A DNA stretch of 64,000 bases from Zeugodacus cucurbitae (lineage: Eukaryota; Arthropoda; Insecta; Diptera; Tephritidae), in contig NC_071667.1 in NCBI RefSeq assembly GCF_028554725.1, positions 29,593,501 to 29,657,500 of the forward strand, written 5' to 3'. The notes beneath the pieces were generated by a model, which saw only the letters and a program-made list of their open reading frames with translations, did no database searches and was not told the origin of the DNA. Positions 46,324-58,462 of this stretch are shown here, piece by piece. The position numbers and the translations under genes were made by a program. Within the stretch, counting starts at the first letter, position 1. Every line of letters begins with the position of its first letter.

Positions 46324-46743
46324 CAGTGGAACTTCCATAACTCAAACTTCTATAACTCGAAGCTCTCCATAACTCGAACTTTTGAATTGGCAATGGAAGT
46401 CAAAATTCATACAAATTTCCTTTCATAAATCGAACTTTTCGACCAAGGCGCACAAAAAAATGATATTACATTTATAGATTTCATAAATCGTGTAACAAAG
46501 GCATGAGAAGCAGACGCCAAGAGCCAAACAATAGCAAAGTGCAACAAACAAAATTACAGAATACACGATTTAACGTATTTAAATAAAACTTTATGCGAAG
46601 TATATAACTAAAACTGTGGATGGATCTATATTTTACAACATTTGAAAGATGTATGTTTTAATGAAAATTTATATAACTCGAAGTCTCTCTAACTCGAAGT
46701 TTTTTTGTGGATTATGGTGATTCGAGTTAGAGAAGTTCCACTG
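46324..46743. mobile_element. Pogo-like MITE, complete
   Basis: TA lies on both sides (46322-46323, 46744-46745). The outer ends CAGTGGAACTTCCATAACTC and, reversed, CAGTGGAACTTCTCTAACTC are inverted. Inside each end, AACTCGAA-type units repeat three or four times. There is no coding frame. Ends of the type CAGT-G-AC-T...AACTCGAA with TA duplication are typical of pogo/Tigger-type non-autonomous elements. Confidence 0.85.
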
Positions 46744-48540
46744 TATGTCTAAGTATTCCTCAAACGCTACCTTATAAAACATTTTTTGCTAAATTTTCAA
46801 TTTTCGGTTTTTAGAATACGTACCTATAAAGACTAGCTTTTCAGAAAAATGTAGAGTTACATAATTTATAACATTTATTGTAATTTTCCAGCGATTAAAA
46901 TATTTTACTTACAGTTTTCGAAAATCTATTATACTATGAGCAATCCACTCAACATCCAACATAGATAATCAAAAAACTTGTATATAAAGCCCTTCCTTGC
47001 TATAAAATCTGCTAATTTTATTGAAAGATAAGGCCCTCATCCAGGCTACCCCAGAGAACTTTTATCAACAGATAAAAGACAGATGACCCAGCAATGTTCC
47101 AATTTGTTTAATCATTGTTTATAATATCTAAAAAATACTTTTCTGAAAATCATAGGGGTTCTTTTCAGGTTGGAAGTCGCACGGAGACTAAATAGGCGGG
47201 GCCATTTCCAATGTCCAAGTTTTATACCGAGCATTAAATTTTACTAAGAAGATAAATAACAATAGAACTGCATGTGACTCCGTGCAACAAATTCTGAACT
47301 CGAACACGTGTAAAATTGAATAATGGGTGTGGCATCGCCCACCTTGCTTTCAAATTCTTGATATCAGTATTTTATTTTTTGAAAGTTGTTCAAACTGGAT
47401 TACAACACCGCCTATTTACCATATAAAAAAATTTAAAAATTTAATCTGATTATTTCATTTTACAATATATATATACACATATTTATAAATCTGGCGCCAA
47501 TGAAGATATCGGAATAAAATTTTGAAACATGGAGCTTTAAAGAAGCCCCTCTCATAAAAACAACTGTGTAAAAATTAGAGATGCAGTTAGTTCCTCTCGT
47601 CTAGTTAAGGTCTAAAAAATGTATATATGTAAGAAATTTACCGTTGGATACCGTTGATTTTTGAAATACTGTCATATTTAAATGTACACACCTGTATATA
47701 TGTATGTGTATAGGCGTGGGCCGTCGGCATAAATGGGTCACATATGCGAAATGAGCATTTTTCAGTCAACAATTGCTAAACAAACAAATGCCGTCGGAGT
47801 CATTTGTGGAGCTAAGACTTTTCCAGGTAAAAAATTTGTAGGTAAGTACTGCTGCCTAAGCAAGTATGTCAGCAAAGACACAACACACACAACGGAGCAT
47901 CCGCATACCTTGAACATGCTCAGCACAAACATACATACCTAAGTATGTAGGTGGCTAGAGTGTGTGGGTGGCGTCGCGTGCGCCATTTTTCACGGGTTAA
48001 ATAAACATTACACTGTCCTTAAACATCATTTTTCTTTCAACTCGAATCATTTTTACATTAAGCCAGTACATGCCTAGAAATGCCTTGCGACACAGGCAGC
48101 ACGGCGTTAATATGGCGGTAGCACACAGATGTTCTTGCCACATTTGCAATACATACATACGCACGTTTTGCCTTTGTTTACAAATGTGCTCCAGATATAT
48201 GTATGTTGGTATGTAAAGCCATAGGTACCCACTCTGCAGGGAAAACATTGGACCGTGGCACATATGTATATATGTATTTCGCGTACTGAATTTGTTTCAT
48301 TTCGTTAGGTTCCCAACGTTAATGTGCCATTCTACTAACAGTAAGTTGAAATTCAGTAGAAGAGTTGAAGAGCAGAGCATATGTATATGTATTAATGCCA
48401 GTTCTATTGTCGTGGCTGTATCAGAGATCTTTTCGAGATCCTAAAAGGAGCGTATTCTGCAAATTGGGTGGCGATTGGCTTGCTTTTCGTTATGTTATAC
48501 GATTACGGATGGACGATGAATGGAATTGCCAAGTATGTAA
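46744..48540. other. No gene seen
   Basis: AT-rich with TATG microsatellites. GGGTGTGGCATCGCCCACC near 47331-47350 resembles the dispersed family and may be a worn fragment of it. Confidence 0.5.
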
Positions 48541-48700
48541 TTCGGCGCCAGTTGGAAATCCCAAGTGTAACCAGGTCGCTCTCCACCTGTTCTTTCCAAC
48601 GGAGTAGAGGCCTTCCTCTGCCCCGACTTCCACCAGCGGGTACTGCATCGAACACTTTCAAAGCTGGAGTGTTTTCGTCCATGCGGACAACATGATATGT
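48541..48700 (-). mobile_element. Short RTE 3' fragment
   Basis: On the minus strand it encodes HVVRMDENTPALKVFDAVPA, GRGRPLLRWKEQVESDLVTL and ISNWRR, the very C-terminus of the RTE protein (subfamily A-like). Both ends are truncated, and the 3' tail and stop are missing. Confidence 0.88.
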
Positions 48701-49031
48701 GACTGTGTGACGAGTAGATCGAGCGAGAAGTGCAATGTGGGTGTCGACTAAACTTGATGATTGTCGTATTTTTGCATCGATAGGTGAAACTGAATTATAT
48801 ATGAAGCCATATTTCACCCTGAAATCCAATAGTAAGCTATCCGTATGGATTGCACCGAATTAAATCTATCTACCTCAAGTATCATTTCATCTTATATATT
48901 AAATAGCTTTCTCTAAGACACTTCCTTTATATAGAGAAATTACACCGCTCCCAAAAATTTTAAATTCTAAAATTTGCTATAAAATTTAAAAAATATTACC
49001 TTTCAACTGTATCCAAATAAGTGAGAAGGGG

Positions 49032-49244
49032 TCAATAAAACTTATACTGCGCTGCGGCTTCCCCTTCAAAATTTTCCAACTTATATGTGCGTGTGTACAC
49101 ATTTACAACTCGTGCTGATAGTTGAGACGCAGTGGTAACTAGACGTTGCCGCACAGTTTCGCTAGGGTTCAAGTGAAATATCGATGGTAAAGTGAAATCA
49201 ATGTCATTTACCTGAACAGCTACCAAAAACAATAACAAAAGCAT
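49032..49244 (-). CDS. Hypothetical 70-residue peptide with a signal-peptide-like start
   Basis: Reading from 49244 down, the frame begins MLLLLFLVAVQ, a short hydrophobic leader. A polar, ordinary-looking stretch follows (FTLPSIFHLNPSETV..., then ARVVNVYTRTYKLENFEGEA) to a TGA at 49032. The GC is somewhat above the flanks. GTAAAT directly after the leader (CAG then GTAAAT) could also be a splice donor, which would make this only the first exon of a secreted protein. I recognise no family. There is no nearby AATAAA on this strand. It may be a small secreted peptide or a chance frame. Confidence 0.22.
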   Translation of the reverse strand: MLLLLFLVAVQVNDIDFTLPSIFHLNPSETVRQRLVTTASQLSARVVNVYTRTYKLENFEGEAAAQYKFY

Positions 49245-49811
49245 CCTTCAAGTTGACGGCGCTGTGATGTCAACAACGCAAACTCAATTTATTATAGTAA
49301 TTAATTCTATTAAGTTACTAAATGCCAAGCATAACCAGCCAGCCAGTCAGCCGGCAAGTCAACCCGTAAGCCAAGACAGGAGTGCACCAGGAGTGCACCA
49401 GGAGTGCAGCACAAAAAAGACAACAACAACATCAATAGTTGTGCATTTACAACAGTTCAGTGGCTCATCGCTTCTACGCAGCAATGGTGGTAACACGCTC
49501 TCACATATACTTCCTAAGAGCCAGACAGCTTGCCATCGGCCCCTTCTTTATAAACACTGAGGCAACACGTTGCGGTGTCAGCTTGCAAATATATGCATGC
49601 AATTTGTTCAATGTTGGCTACATGTGAATATTCATACATACATATAAACCCATGCTTAAGTGTATGTGGGTATACAGTCTGTTGCAAACATATGATAATA
49701 TCCAATAATCTTAAAAAGAAAGTTTGTCTGAAAGCAGTCAGTAAGTAATTTTTAACTTTTTATTTTTTTAAATTTATAGAGTTTCGAATACTAATTATCT
49801 AATGCGATATA

Positions 49812-50545
49812 TCAATGCTTTCTAAAAAGTGTTACAGTGGTCGGATTTAATTCAAATATGTGCCTTTTCGTTCGATAACCTGTTTCCATCTAGACGACAA
49901 CTTCATAAAACCGCCCTCGTAGAAGCCCCTTCCTTATTTGCGAAGAACTCGGACAGCCCCTTTTCACAAGCCTCTTTTGAGTTCAACGTTACACCCACAG
50001 GGGCGTTCGCCATTTACAGGAACAGGTGGTAATTATTTGGCGCTATGTCCGGGCTATATGGTAGATGCGATAAAACCTTCCATCCGAGCTCCCGTAGCTT
50101 CTGAGGAGTCATCAACGAAGCGTGTGGTCTGGCGTTGTCCTGGTGGAATACTACACCCTTCCTGTTGGCCAATTCTGTACGCTTCTGGTCAATCGCCTGC
50201 TTCAAGCGGTCCAGTTGTTCGCAGTAGATGGTAGAATTAAGCGTCTGGCCATATGTGAGCAGCTCATAGTGATATAGATGATTCCCTTCCAATCCCATCA
50301 AATACACTGCAAAACTTTCTCGGCCGTCAATCCCGGCTTGGCCACTGTTTGGGACGATTCACTGGCCTTCGACCACGACTGTTTTCGCTTGATATTGTCG
50401 TATGTGATCCATAGTGGCGTTTTTACCCGCTCGGAAACCATTCCTCTGCAGTTCGTAGTGATAGAGTACCATCCCTCAAAACACTATTAATCTCACGGAA
50501 CGTTTCTCAAGCGGATTTGCCTTTAACGAAGGAAAACTTAATATT
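49812..50545 (-). mobile_element. Defective mariner, copy 3
   Basis: The body is the same subfamily as the 14 and 32 kb copies, but the left inverted end is lost (homology starts at ATCAATGCTTTCTAAAAAG). Minus-strand frames keep GVVFHQDNARPHASLM (second catalytic Asp), which the other two copies lack. The third Asp is changed: SPDIAPNNYHLF instead of ..SDYHLF. Near 50413 the sequence breaks off into unrelated text and briefly resumes at about 50515. Inactive. Confidence 0.88.
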
Positions 50546-51995
50546 TTCACACAATAGGCAACTCTTCGAAAGGAGACTTCAAACGTAAAGGAGACTGTCG
50601 AAGGTTTTATGATAATTGTAATAAATATTTGCCCTCCTTTCGATTATGGTGTCATGACTTAGAGCAATTTTCTATAAACAACACACTAAGACAGTCATCG
50701 AGTCAAAACTCTAGTCACCTTTGTTTCTGTCATTCATGGCAATCCTGATCGCATTCGTTCAGTGCGAGAAGTATACAATACAAGGGGAAAAGTGGTATTC
50801 TAAAAGTAGGAGTTTTGGAGATTGTGGATCATTTCACGAAGATGATTTTCAAAAATGTCGCTCTATGTCATTATTATTTGTTTAAGTCATGGTTTTAGTT
50901 TTGTTTGTTCTTTTAATAATTGCTCCTAACTGTATAATGTTCCAGCCCTAATGGGGCTTTGAAGATATCTCGAGTGATTAGCTTCATATTCTTATACCAT
51001 GCCACGTATGGAAACTGACTAGTTTTGACACAACAGAAGATAAGACTCAAAAGAGACACCTAGAGATCATTAATGAATTGCCATTTTTTGTCAATTATTA
51101 ATTTATAAACCCACATCTTGGAGCACATTTATCATGACTCTAACCCTGACGTTGTTACCCCAATTTATTCTTGCTGTGATGCGTACTTTCCGAAACTAAG
51201 TAGCAGCACTCAATTTATGTTTGATTACCTCAATGAACAACTGTGTGTAATGAAAGCAACGCCAAGGCAAAAAGTCTAGAAAGTATTAGAGAGTATGTGA
51301 GCGTATGTGCGCCTGAATGTGTTGTTATGCTGCGGCGGACAAAGCCAACCACAACGACCACACAACGGCAAAGTATACACGTATAACCTGTAAAAGTACG
51401 GGTATGACGCATCAGAAGCTTGTACCTGTGTGCGGTTGCCTTGTTTCACTTTAAAAGGGATGTTCAGACAATAATTAATTTATTCTGTTAGACTCGGATA
51501 TTGGATCAAAAGCTGATACAGCAACATTGAAGGAAGAAAAAATAATTACTTTCGAAGAATGAAGCTCATTTCATATTTAAACACACACACATTCAGGTAA
51601 AAATACACACACACACAATATGTGCATTGTGTTTCTTTAAAGTGGTTGAGAGTATGAAATCAAATGAAGCAGTGTGGCTATTTTTAAAGCGTGGTGTCCT
51701 TTATGAGTGCTTAAAGTTTTGTTCAAATTTTGCAGTAAATCGCATGAATTGTCGTTCTCTTTAAATAATATTAATGAACTAAATTTTATCTTTTAATGAT
51801 AATGGTTATAAATCGTTTTACAGATGGTATAAATAGTTATGAATTGTAAGTCTAGAAGAAAGTAATACATTATTTTGCCAATAGAAAATACGCCATATTT
51901 TACATTTTTCATCGATAAATACGAAAACGTACGCCAGGCGCCTTAAAATTTGAATACTCTTTATGGTCCGGATACTGTTTCATCCAATCATGCCC
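50546..51995. other. No gene seen
   Basis: AT-rich with two CA runs (51581-51592, 51605-51618). No coding or element signature. Confidence 0.5.
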
Positions 51996-51997
51996 AT

Positions 51998-52765
51998 CAT
52001 GAAGCGAAGCGTATGGGTCTGGTGGTAAATGAGGACAAGACGAAATATCTCCTGTCATCAAACAAACAGTCAGCGCACTCGCGTCTTGACTCCCACGTCA
52101 GTGTTAACACGTCATATAACTTTGAAGTCGTAGATAATTTCGTCTACCTGGGAATCAGCGTTAACAACACCAACAATGTCAGCCTCGAAATCCAGCGCAG
52201 AATCACTCTTGCCAATATGTGCTATTTTGGACTGAGTAGGCAATTGAAAAGTAAAGTCCTCTCTCGACGAACCAATACCAAACTCTACAAGTCGCTCATT
52301 ATTCCCGTCCTGATGTATGGCACTGAAGCGTGTACGATGACGACATCCGATGAGACGACTCCTGGGGTTTTCGAGAAAAAGGTTTTACGCAAGATTTATG
52401 GTCCTCTAAACATTGGCAACGGCGAATACCGCAGACCTTCGAAGGATGAGCTGTCCGATTTATATGACGACATTGACATAGTTCAGCGAATAAAAAGACA
52501 GCGGCTACGCTGGCTAGGTCATGTTGTACGGATGGAAGAAAACACTCCAGCTCTGAAAGTATTCGATGCAGTACCCGCTGGAGGAAGCCGCGGAAGAGGG
52601 CGACCTCCACACCGTTGGAAGGACCAAGTAGAAAGTGAACTGGCGTCACTTGGTGTTTCCAGTTGGCGCCAAAAAGCAAAAAAGGAGGAATGAGTGGCGC
52701 GCTCTGTTGAATTCGGCTATAGTCGCTTAAAGCGGTTCCTACGCCAATATATATATATATATTTA
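51998..52765 (+). mobile_element. RTE copy, subfamily B, 5'-truncated, with (AT)n tail
   Basis: An open frame (51950-52693) carries the RTE C-terminal region from EAKRMGLVVNEDKTKYLL through SLEIQRRITLAN and SLIIPVLMYGTEA to RLRWLGHVVRMEE and GRGRPPHRW. It breaks by a small indel near 52685. The diagnostic YRRPSKDELSDLYDD groups it with the 44.9 kb copy. The 3' end is CCTACGCCA followed by (AT)n. RT and endonuclease are absent. I could not find a clean target duplication. Confidence 0.92.
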
Positions 52766-52917
52766 TATGTGCACACTGAAGAAAATTGAATTAATGTTGA
52801 AATTTCAAGGTCATGGATATTTAAATATTGTTCCGATCAAATGAAATATGCTCAAGACTGGAAATATTACATACATATTAACTGATAATTCCGGTCAATT
52901 ACAATAACGACAGTGAA

Positions 52918-53439
52918 GTGCTGAACACAAAGACGACGACACGACACAACGTAGCGACGGCTGACCACAAATGTCGCTTCGAAGCCAGAGTCTTGAACAT
53001 TTTGAAGACGGCAGCGACATATCAAACATCAATTTCATTGTTGCCGTACTAACATCTTTCACTTCAATAAAATTTACATATTTAGTTTAAAGTGAAATTA
53101 TTTACGCAAAAAATGTAAAAATTTGCGATTTATTTGTTTTAAATAATCGATTGTTATTATAAATGATATATCAAAGCTATTTTACGTTTCTGCGTGCAAA
53201 ATAACGTCATACTTGTGAGACCTTTGAATAATTTTACATTTCACATGTTAGTGGCAGCTCTATAGCGGCCATTGTCGTCGGCAAAATTAGAAACATTTCT
53301 AATTTGGCGACAACGACAACTACAAGCCTGTTGTCGCGTAGTCGTGCTGTTGTCAAAAAATCTGTGCCCATTAGAACGGGTGTATTTTAATATTTGACAG
53401 ATGTCGCTCGTCGTTTGTCGTCTTCTATGTGTTCAGCAC
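52918..53439. mobile_element. Unclassified 522-bp terminal-inverted-repeat element
   Basis: GTGCTGAACACA (52918-52929) is answered exactly by TGTGTTCAGCAC (53428-53439). The similarity continues inward: AAGACGACGACAC against, reversed, TAGAAGACGACAAAC. The interior is rich in GTCG/CGAC motifs, several near 53270-53350 forming GGCGACAACGACAAC-type runs. There is no coding frame and no obvious target duplication. Probably a MITE; the superfamily is unknown to me. Confidence 0.55.
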
Positions 53440-55359
53440 ATGATTTTACGCTTGTATTACGGTATTAATTGCTTAAATTATAAAGATTTGTGAAATCCGT
53501 ACTAAAAATTATTTTGACTATTCTGATGAGGATTTTATTGAAAACTATTCAAAGGTATGAAACCCTAGTTAGCGAAACCATTCTGATAAGTTAGATAAAA
53601 TTTGATTAAAAACATAGTTTACCATTTGATCAGTTTAAATCTTGATCCACTCTTGCATTTCATAGTTGGATAAATTGCGTTCATTTACCGATTGCGCCCC
53701 GCTCATCGTATTACATATGTATCTGTATTCTGTATTTTATGTGAACCTTTTATTTATGACAAAATTTCAAGGTCATAACCTATCGATAGACAACCACAAT
53801 TCATAATGAGTTTATTGGGCAGTATTTGATACTACAAAGACCGGTACATAAACTAAGATTCACAGAATAGTATCACCACACCCAACTCGCTTGACGATGA
53901 CGGCAATTGTATTTTTGAATTCATAAATTATTAGTGTGAATGAATATTTAAGCAGGGTCCCAGGTTAATAAAATTTTAGGGTTACAAAAGGGACATATGA
54001 AGTAATCACACACAGAGAGGTATATATAAACAAATACTGATATTTTGCGAAATGAAACATGAAAACTTATTAAATGCCACTCAACCGTCAATTAAACCTG
54101 TAACCATCGACCAAAAAGTCACACAGTAAAGAAAGAGAGGCACGTGTCCTTTTGTGCAATTTAACTTAAACCATAAAGAGAACGTCTCACGCGCTTGGGT
54201 TACAGGTAGCCACGTTTAACAGTGATTTCAGGCAAACTCACCTTGAATTACTGAACATAAACTCGATTACTGGTTCATCATACTTACCTACATAAGTACA
54301 AACGCCTGAGGGAATAAAACTTAATAAGTGTATCTATTGTAAACCTTCAATCCATGCCGAACGATAGTAGCGGTAGTTCCGAAATTACTCGAATGAACAC
54401 CGCCGTTAGCCATTCCGCAAAATCACAAATTCATGACAATGCCACTTGGCAATTGGGAAACACTGCGCGGCACTCAAATATTCATTGGGTTGCTTGTTTC
54501 CAAACTTCCCCACTTTGACACTGCCTTATTCCGGTTAAACGACTTAATTTATTCATGACCGCTATAGGTGTTTTATTCAATGCGATTTCATTATTAATTG
54601 CTTTTAAATGTACACATTAAAGGTTTTTTGCAACGCTGCACATTTTTAGTTGCAATATTTACTAAAATTTTCAAATTTACGCAAATAAAATTAGCATAAA
54701 TGAGGTTAGGTTTGGCAAGGCAGCAAAATCAGCAGAAGCAAATCAAACAATACTGTTTATTTAATAAAACACAACAACTAATGTCGGAAAACATATTCAA
54801 CTCATACATTTAATGTTAATATTATTGAAAAAGTAGTATTCGAAGCTTGTTGTGTTTTTGAATCTTGAAATATACCCTTCTATGGTGGTATTTAAATTAT
54901 TTTTTCATTTTATCTTTTTTTCTATATGTGATCCTCCGTCATCTTGATCGCCCTGAAAACTGTTACTTGAGTTTGTCAGATTTATCTAGAAATATTTCGA
55001 ATTCGCTCGGGATTACTTCAATCACAGGACAATTAAGTCTGGTAAATGATTAAGCAAGTTAATATCTGCTTTTCTGGAAATCATATTGGGTGTGGCATGA
55101 TTATTATGATTTCTTGAAAACAAAGTGTTCCATATGCTAATCAAAGAAACCAAGGGCTTCGGAAATATCAATTTTAAGAATATTATGAAAATCGTTTTGA
55201 GGTCTTCACTTTTTACTATTTGAAAGTAGTTGAGCGCATTATCATTATACAAGACTCGAGTCCGATCTCAACTCCAAACAAGATCATGTATTCTTTTATA
55301 GGAATGATGAAACAGACCTATAAGCAAATTTTTCTACATACTATATTCATAAATAAATA
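53440..55359. other. No gene seen
   Basis: AT-rich DNA with no convincing frames or repeat borders. Confidence 0.5.
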
Positions 55360-55823
55360 CAGTGGAACTCGAACTTCTATAATACGAAGATCTCCATAAC
55401 TCGAACTTTTGAATTGACAATAGATGTCAAATTTCATAAAAATTTCCTTCCATGAATCGAACTATTCGACCAGGACATAATACAAACGGACGGAAGGATT
55501 TAAACTTTACTAATCATTCTGATCATTTTGATAAATATAACCCTATATCTAACTCGTTTAGTTTTAGGACTTACAACCAACCGTTATGTGAACAAAACTA
55601 TTATACTCTCTTTAGCAACTTTGTTGCGAGAGTACAAATATAATATTACACATATGGATTGCATAAATCATGTAACAAATGCATGAGATACAGACGGTAG
55701 GAGCCAAACAAAAGCAAACTGCAACAAACAAAATTACAGAATACAACCTTTTATAACTCGAACTCTCTCTAGCTCGAAGTTTTTCTGTGGATTATGGTGA
55801 TTCGAATTACAGAAGTTTCACTG
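55360..55823. mobile_element. Pogo-like MITE with an inserted piece of the dispersed family
   Basis: TA lies at 55358-55359 and 55824-55825, with CAGTGGAACTCGAAC and TTTCACTG ends. Against the 46.3 kb copy it carries an extra block at about 55477-55640. That block is the family end, with TATCTAACTCGTTTAGTTTT, CCGTTATGTGAACAAAAC and TTGTTGCGAGAGTA. Confidence 0.8.
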
Positions 55824-56869
55824 TAAATACATTACAAAATAAATCATTAACATATTAGAACATGCATTAACATAAATAATACCAATTTGAGAATTCAAAA
55901 TTATGACTGTTAGATATTGAATAATAAATGCACACAGTGAACGCATGTGTTGCCAAATAATGCTAAATTTAGAAATTCGAGCATTAAATGAAATAAAATT
56001 AGTGCAAATGAGTATAGCACCAGCGAAGTGATAATTAAATGGAAAATTACAAAGCTAAAGCCTTCTGCCCCAAGCAACCATTGTTCATGCAATGCGAGGC
56101 AATAAATATTATTTTATTGTTATTCCTATAGTGTTTCAATAAATTTATGCAATACAACAACATGGAATGTAAGTGCATACATATGTATGTATTTTGTGAA
56201 GCCCAAACGTAAGGCTGACAATTATTAATATTCCAATTGGCTTATAGGCATAGCAAATTTCGGTTTAGGGACGGAATTTTCATAAAGAACATTTTTAAAC
56301 AATTAAAATAAGCTCAATGGTGGAAAATAGATGTTGTTTTAATAATTGTAAATAAATAAATAATTAATACTCTCGCAATATGTTCAACAAAAAAGAATAG
56401 TAACAGATATAAATATTTACATATAACGTAATTTTGAAAACCATCCGTTTTCTCAAGATTATAACAGATAAATAAATAAAGTATTAATAAAAGTACCAAC
56501 TCAGTCCCACGGATTTGCGCGGGTTTATTCCAAATAAGCGCAATTGCTTTAAATCTTATCTTCAATATAAGGGCTTAGGAGGCCTGTCACTTTGTGCAAT
56601 TCACGTAATTTAAATTCTTACAATTCACATCAGTTCGGTTTCATCAGAAAGTCTATAGGAAAGAACAGATTTAGATTCCTTTTATATACTTAAGTATGTA
56701 TGTATGAAATTATCTAAAATTTTTTTACTTGTGTGTCCACCCTCCATTCGATGTTGTAGACTTCAAAAGTAACAGACAATTCTGAATCATTTAAAAGAAC
56801 ATTTATTAATGTTCTTAAGAACAGGCATTGTATACGAAAACGATTTCAAATTGCAATAACAATTAATAT
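55824..56869. other. No gene seen
   Basis: AT-rich; short frames only. Confidence 0.5.
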
Positions 56870-56959
56870 ACTCTCGCAACAAAGTTGCTAAAGAAAGTAT
56901 AATACTTTTGTTCACATAACGTTTGTTTGTAAATCCTAAAACTAAACGAGTTTGATATA

Positions 56960-57510
56960 CAGTGGACCTTCTCTAACTCGAATCACAATAATCCACAAAA
57001 ACTTCGAGTAGAGAGACTTCGAGTTATAGAAATTTTCACTAAAACATAGATTTTTCAAAATATATATATTATACACAGTTTTAATTATTTACTTCGCATA
57101 ACGTTTTATTTAACAACGACATGTTTTACATGTATTCTTTAATTTTGTTTGTTGAACATAGCTATTGTTTGGCTCTCAACGTCTTTATCCCATGTTTTTG
57201 TTACATGATTTATGAAATCTATTAGAGTAATATCATATTTTTTGTTCTCTTTTAAAATTGTGCCTCGATAAATTTTAAATTTTGTATTATGCGCTGGCCG
57301 AAAAGTTCGAATTATGGAAGGAAAATTGTATGAAATTTGACTTCTATTGTCAATTCAAGAGTTCGAGTTATGGAAAACTTCGAGTTAAGGAAGTTTGAGT
57401 TATGGTAGGAAATTTTTATGAAATTTGATTTCTAAACGTTATTGCCAATACAAAAGTTCGAGTTATAGAGATCTTCAGGTTATAGAAGTTCAATTATGGA
57501 AGTTCCACTG
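56960..57510. mobile_element. Pogo-like MITE, longer variant
   Basis: TA lies on both sides (56958-56959, 57511-57512). The ends CAGTGGACCTTCTCTAACTC and, reversed, CAGTGGAACTTCCATAATTG are inverted. Many GTTCGAGTTATGGA-type units crowd the right half, more than in the 46.3 kb copy, making it 551 bp. It has no coding frame. Confidence 0.85.
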
Positions 57511-58462
57511 TATCAAAATGATCAGCGTGACGAGTAAAGTTCAAATTGAGTAAAAATTGAGATATCTTAATGAAACTTGCTACACGTGTCCCTTGTCACC
57601 ATAAGAAGGTTACGTTCGAAAATGGGCGAAATCCAACCACTGCTACGCCCACATAATGGCGAAAACCGCAAACCTATAACAATTTATAACTAAGATAAAA
57701 ATTAAGCTATGGAATTTAGTACAAAGGATCGTTCTATGAAGGGGCATATTTGGATTGAAGGGGCATTGTGTACATATCTCGTAAACTACGAGAAACTTTC
57801 TATTGTCATTTTCTTCAGGCACTTCCTTATACAGTCTAGAAATGGAGAAAATCGGATTATAACCACACCCCACTCCCATACAAAGGTTATGTTGAAAACT
57901 ACTAAAAATGCTTTAATTCAGTAAGGAAACCTTAATTTTCATTATAAAGATGGTACAGAAGAGCTGCACTCAAAATGGTATACAAAATTTTAAATGGGCG
58001 TGGTTCCGCCCACTTATGAGTCAAAAACTATGTCTCCGAAGCTACTCGACCAATGAAACTCGGTTTGTAATATCTTCCTAGCTTCCCAATGATATGTTGT
58101 GAAAATAATTCCAATCGATTCACAGCCACGTCAACTTCCCATATACCAGAACTTTGAAGTCAGTCTGAATCGTTTACTTTACAATACATAAAGACATCGG
58201 CATCGCCCTTCCAAAAAACGGCGAAATCGGACCAAACTTTTTGAAGGCTCCAATATATAGAACATGACACCTCAGTGCTTCTAATAATTTTTTATCGAAA
58301 ATATAGGTAAGTCTCTCAGATGTTTTGAAGAAATTCCGAGGGAATATTTTTCTTTTAAGAATATGTCTCCGTGCATAAAATACGTGAAATCCGGTCATAA
58401 CTTCCCTATTTCCCATAAAACTAATATTAGGGATTCCAACTTTCAATTGGCTTTATAACATA

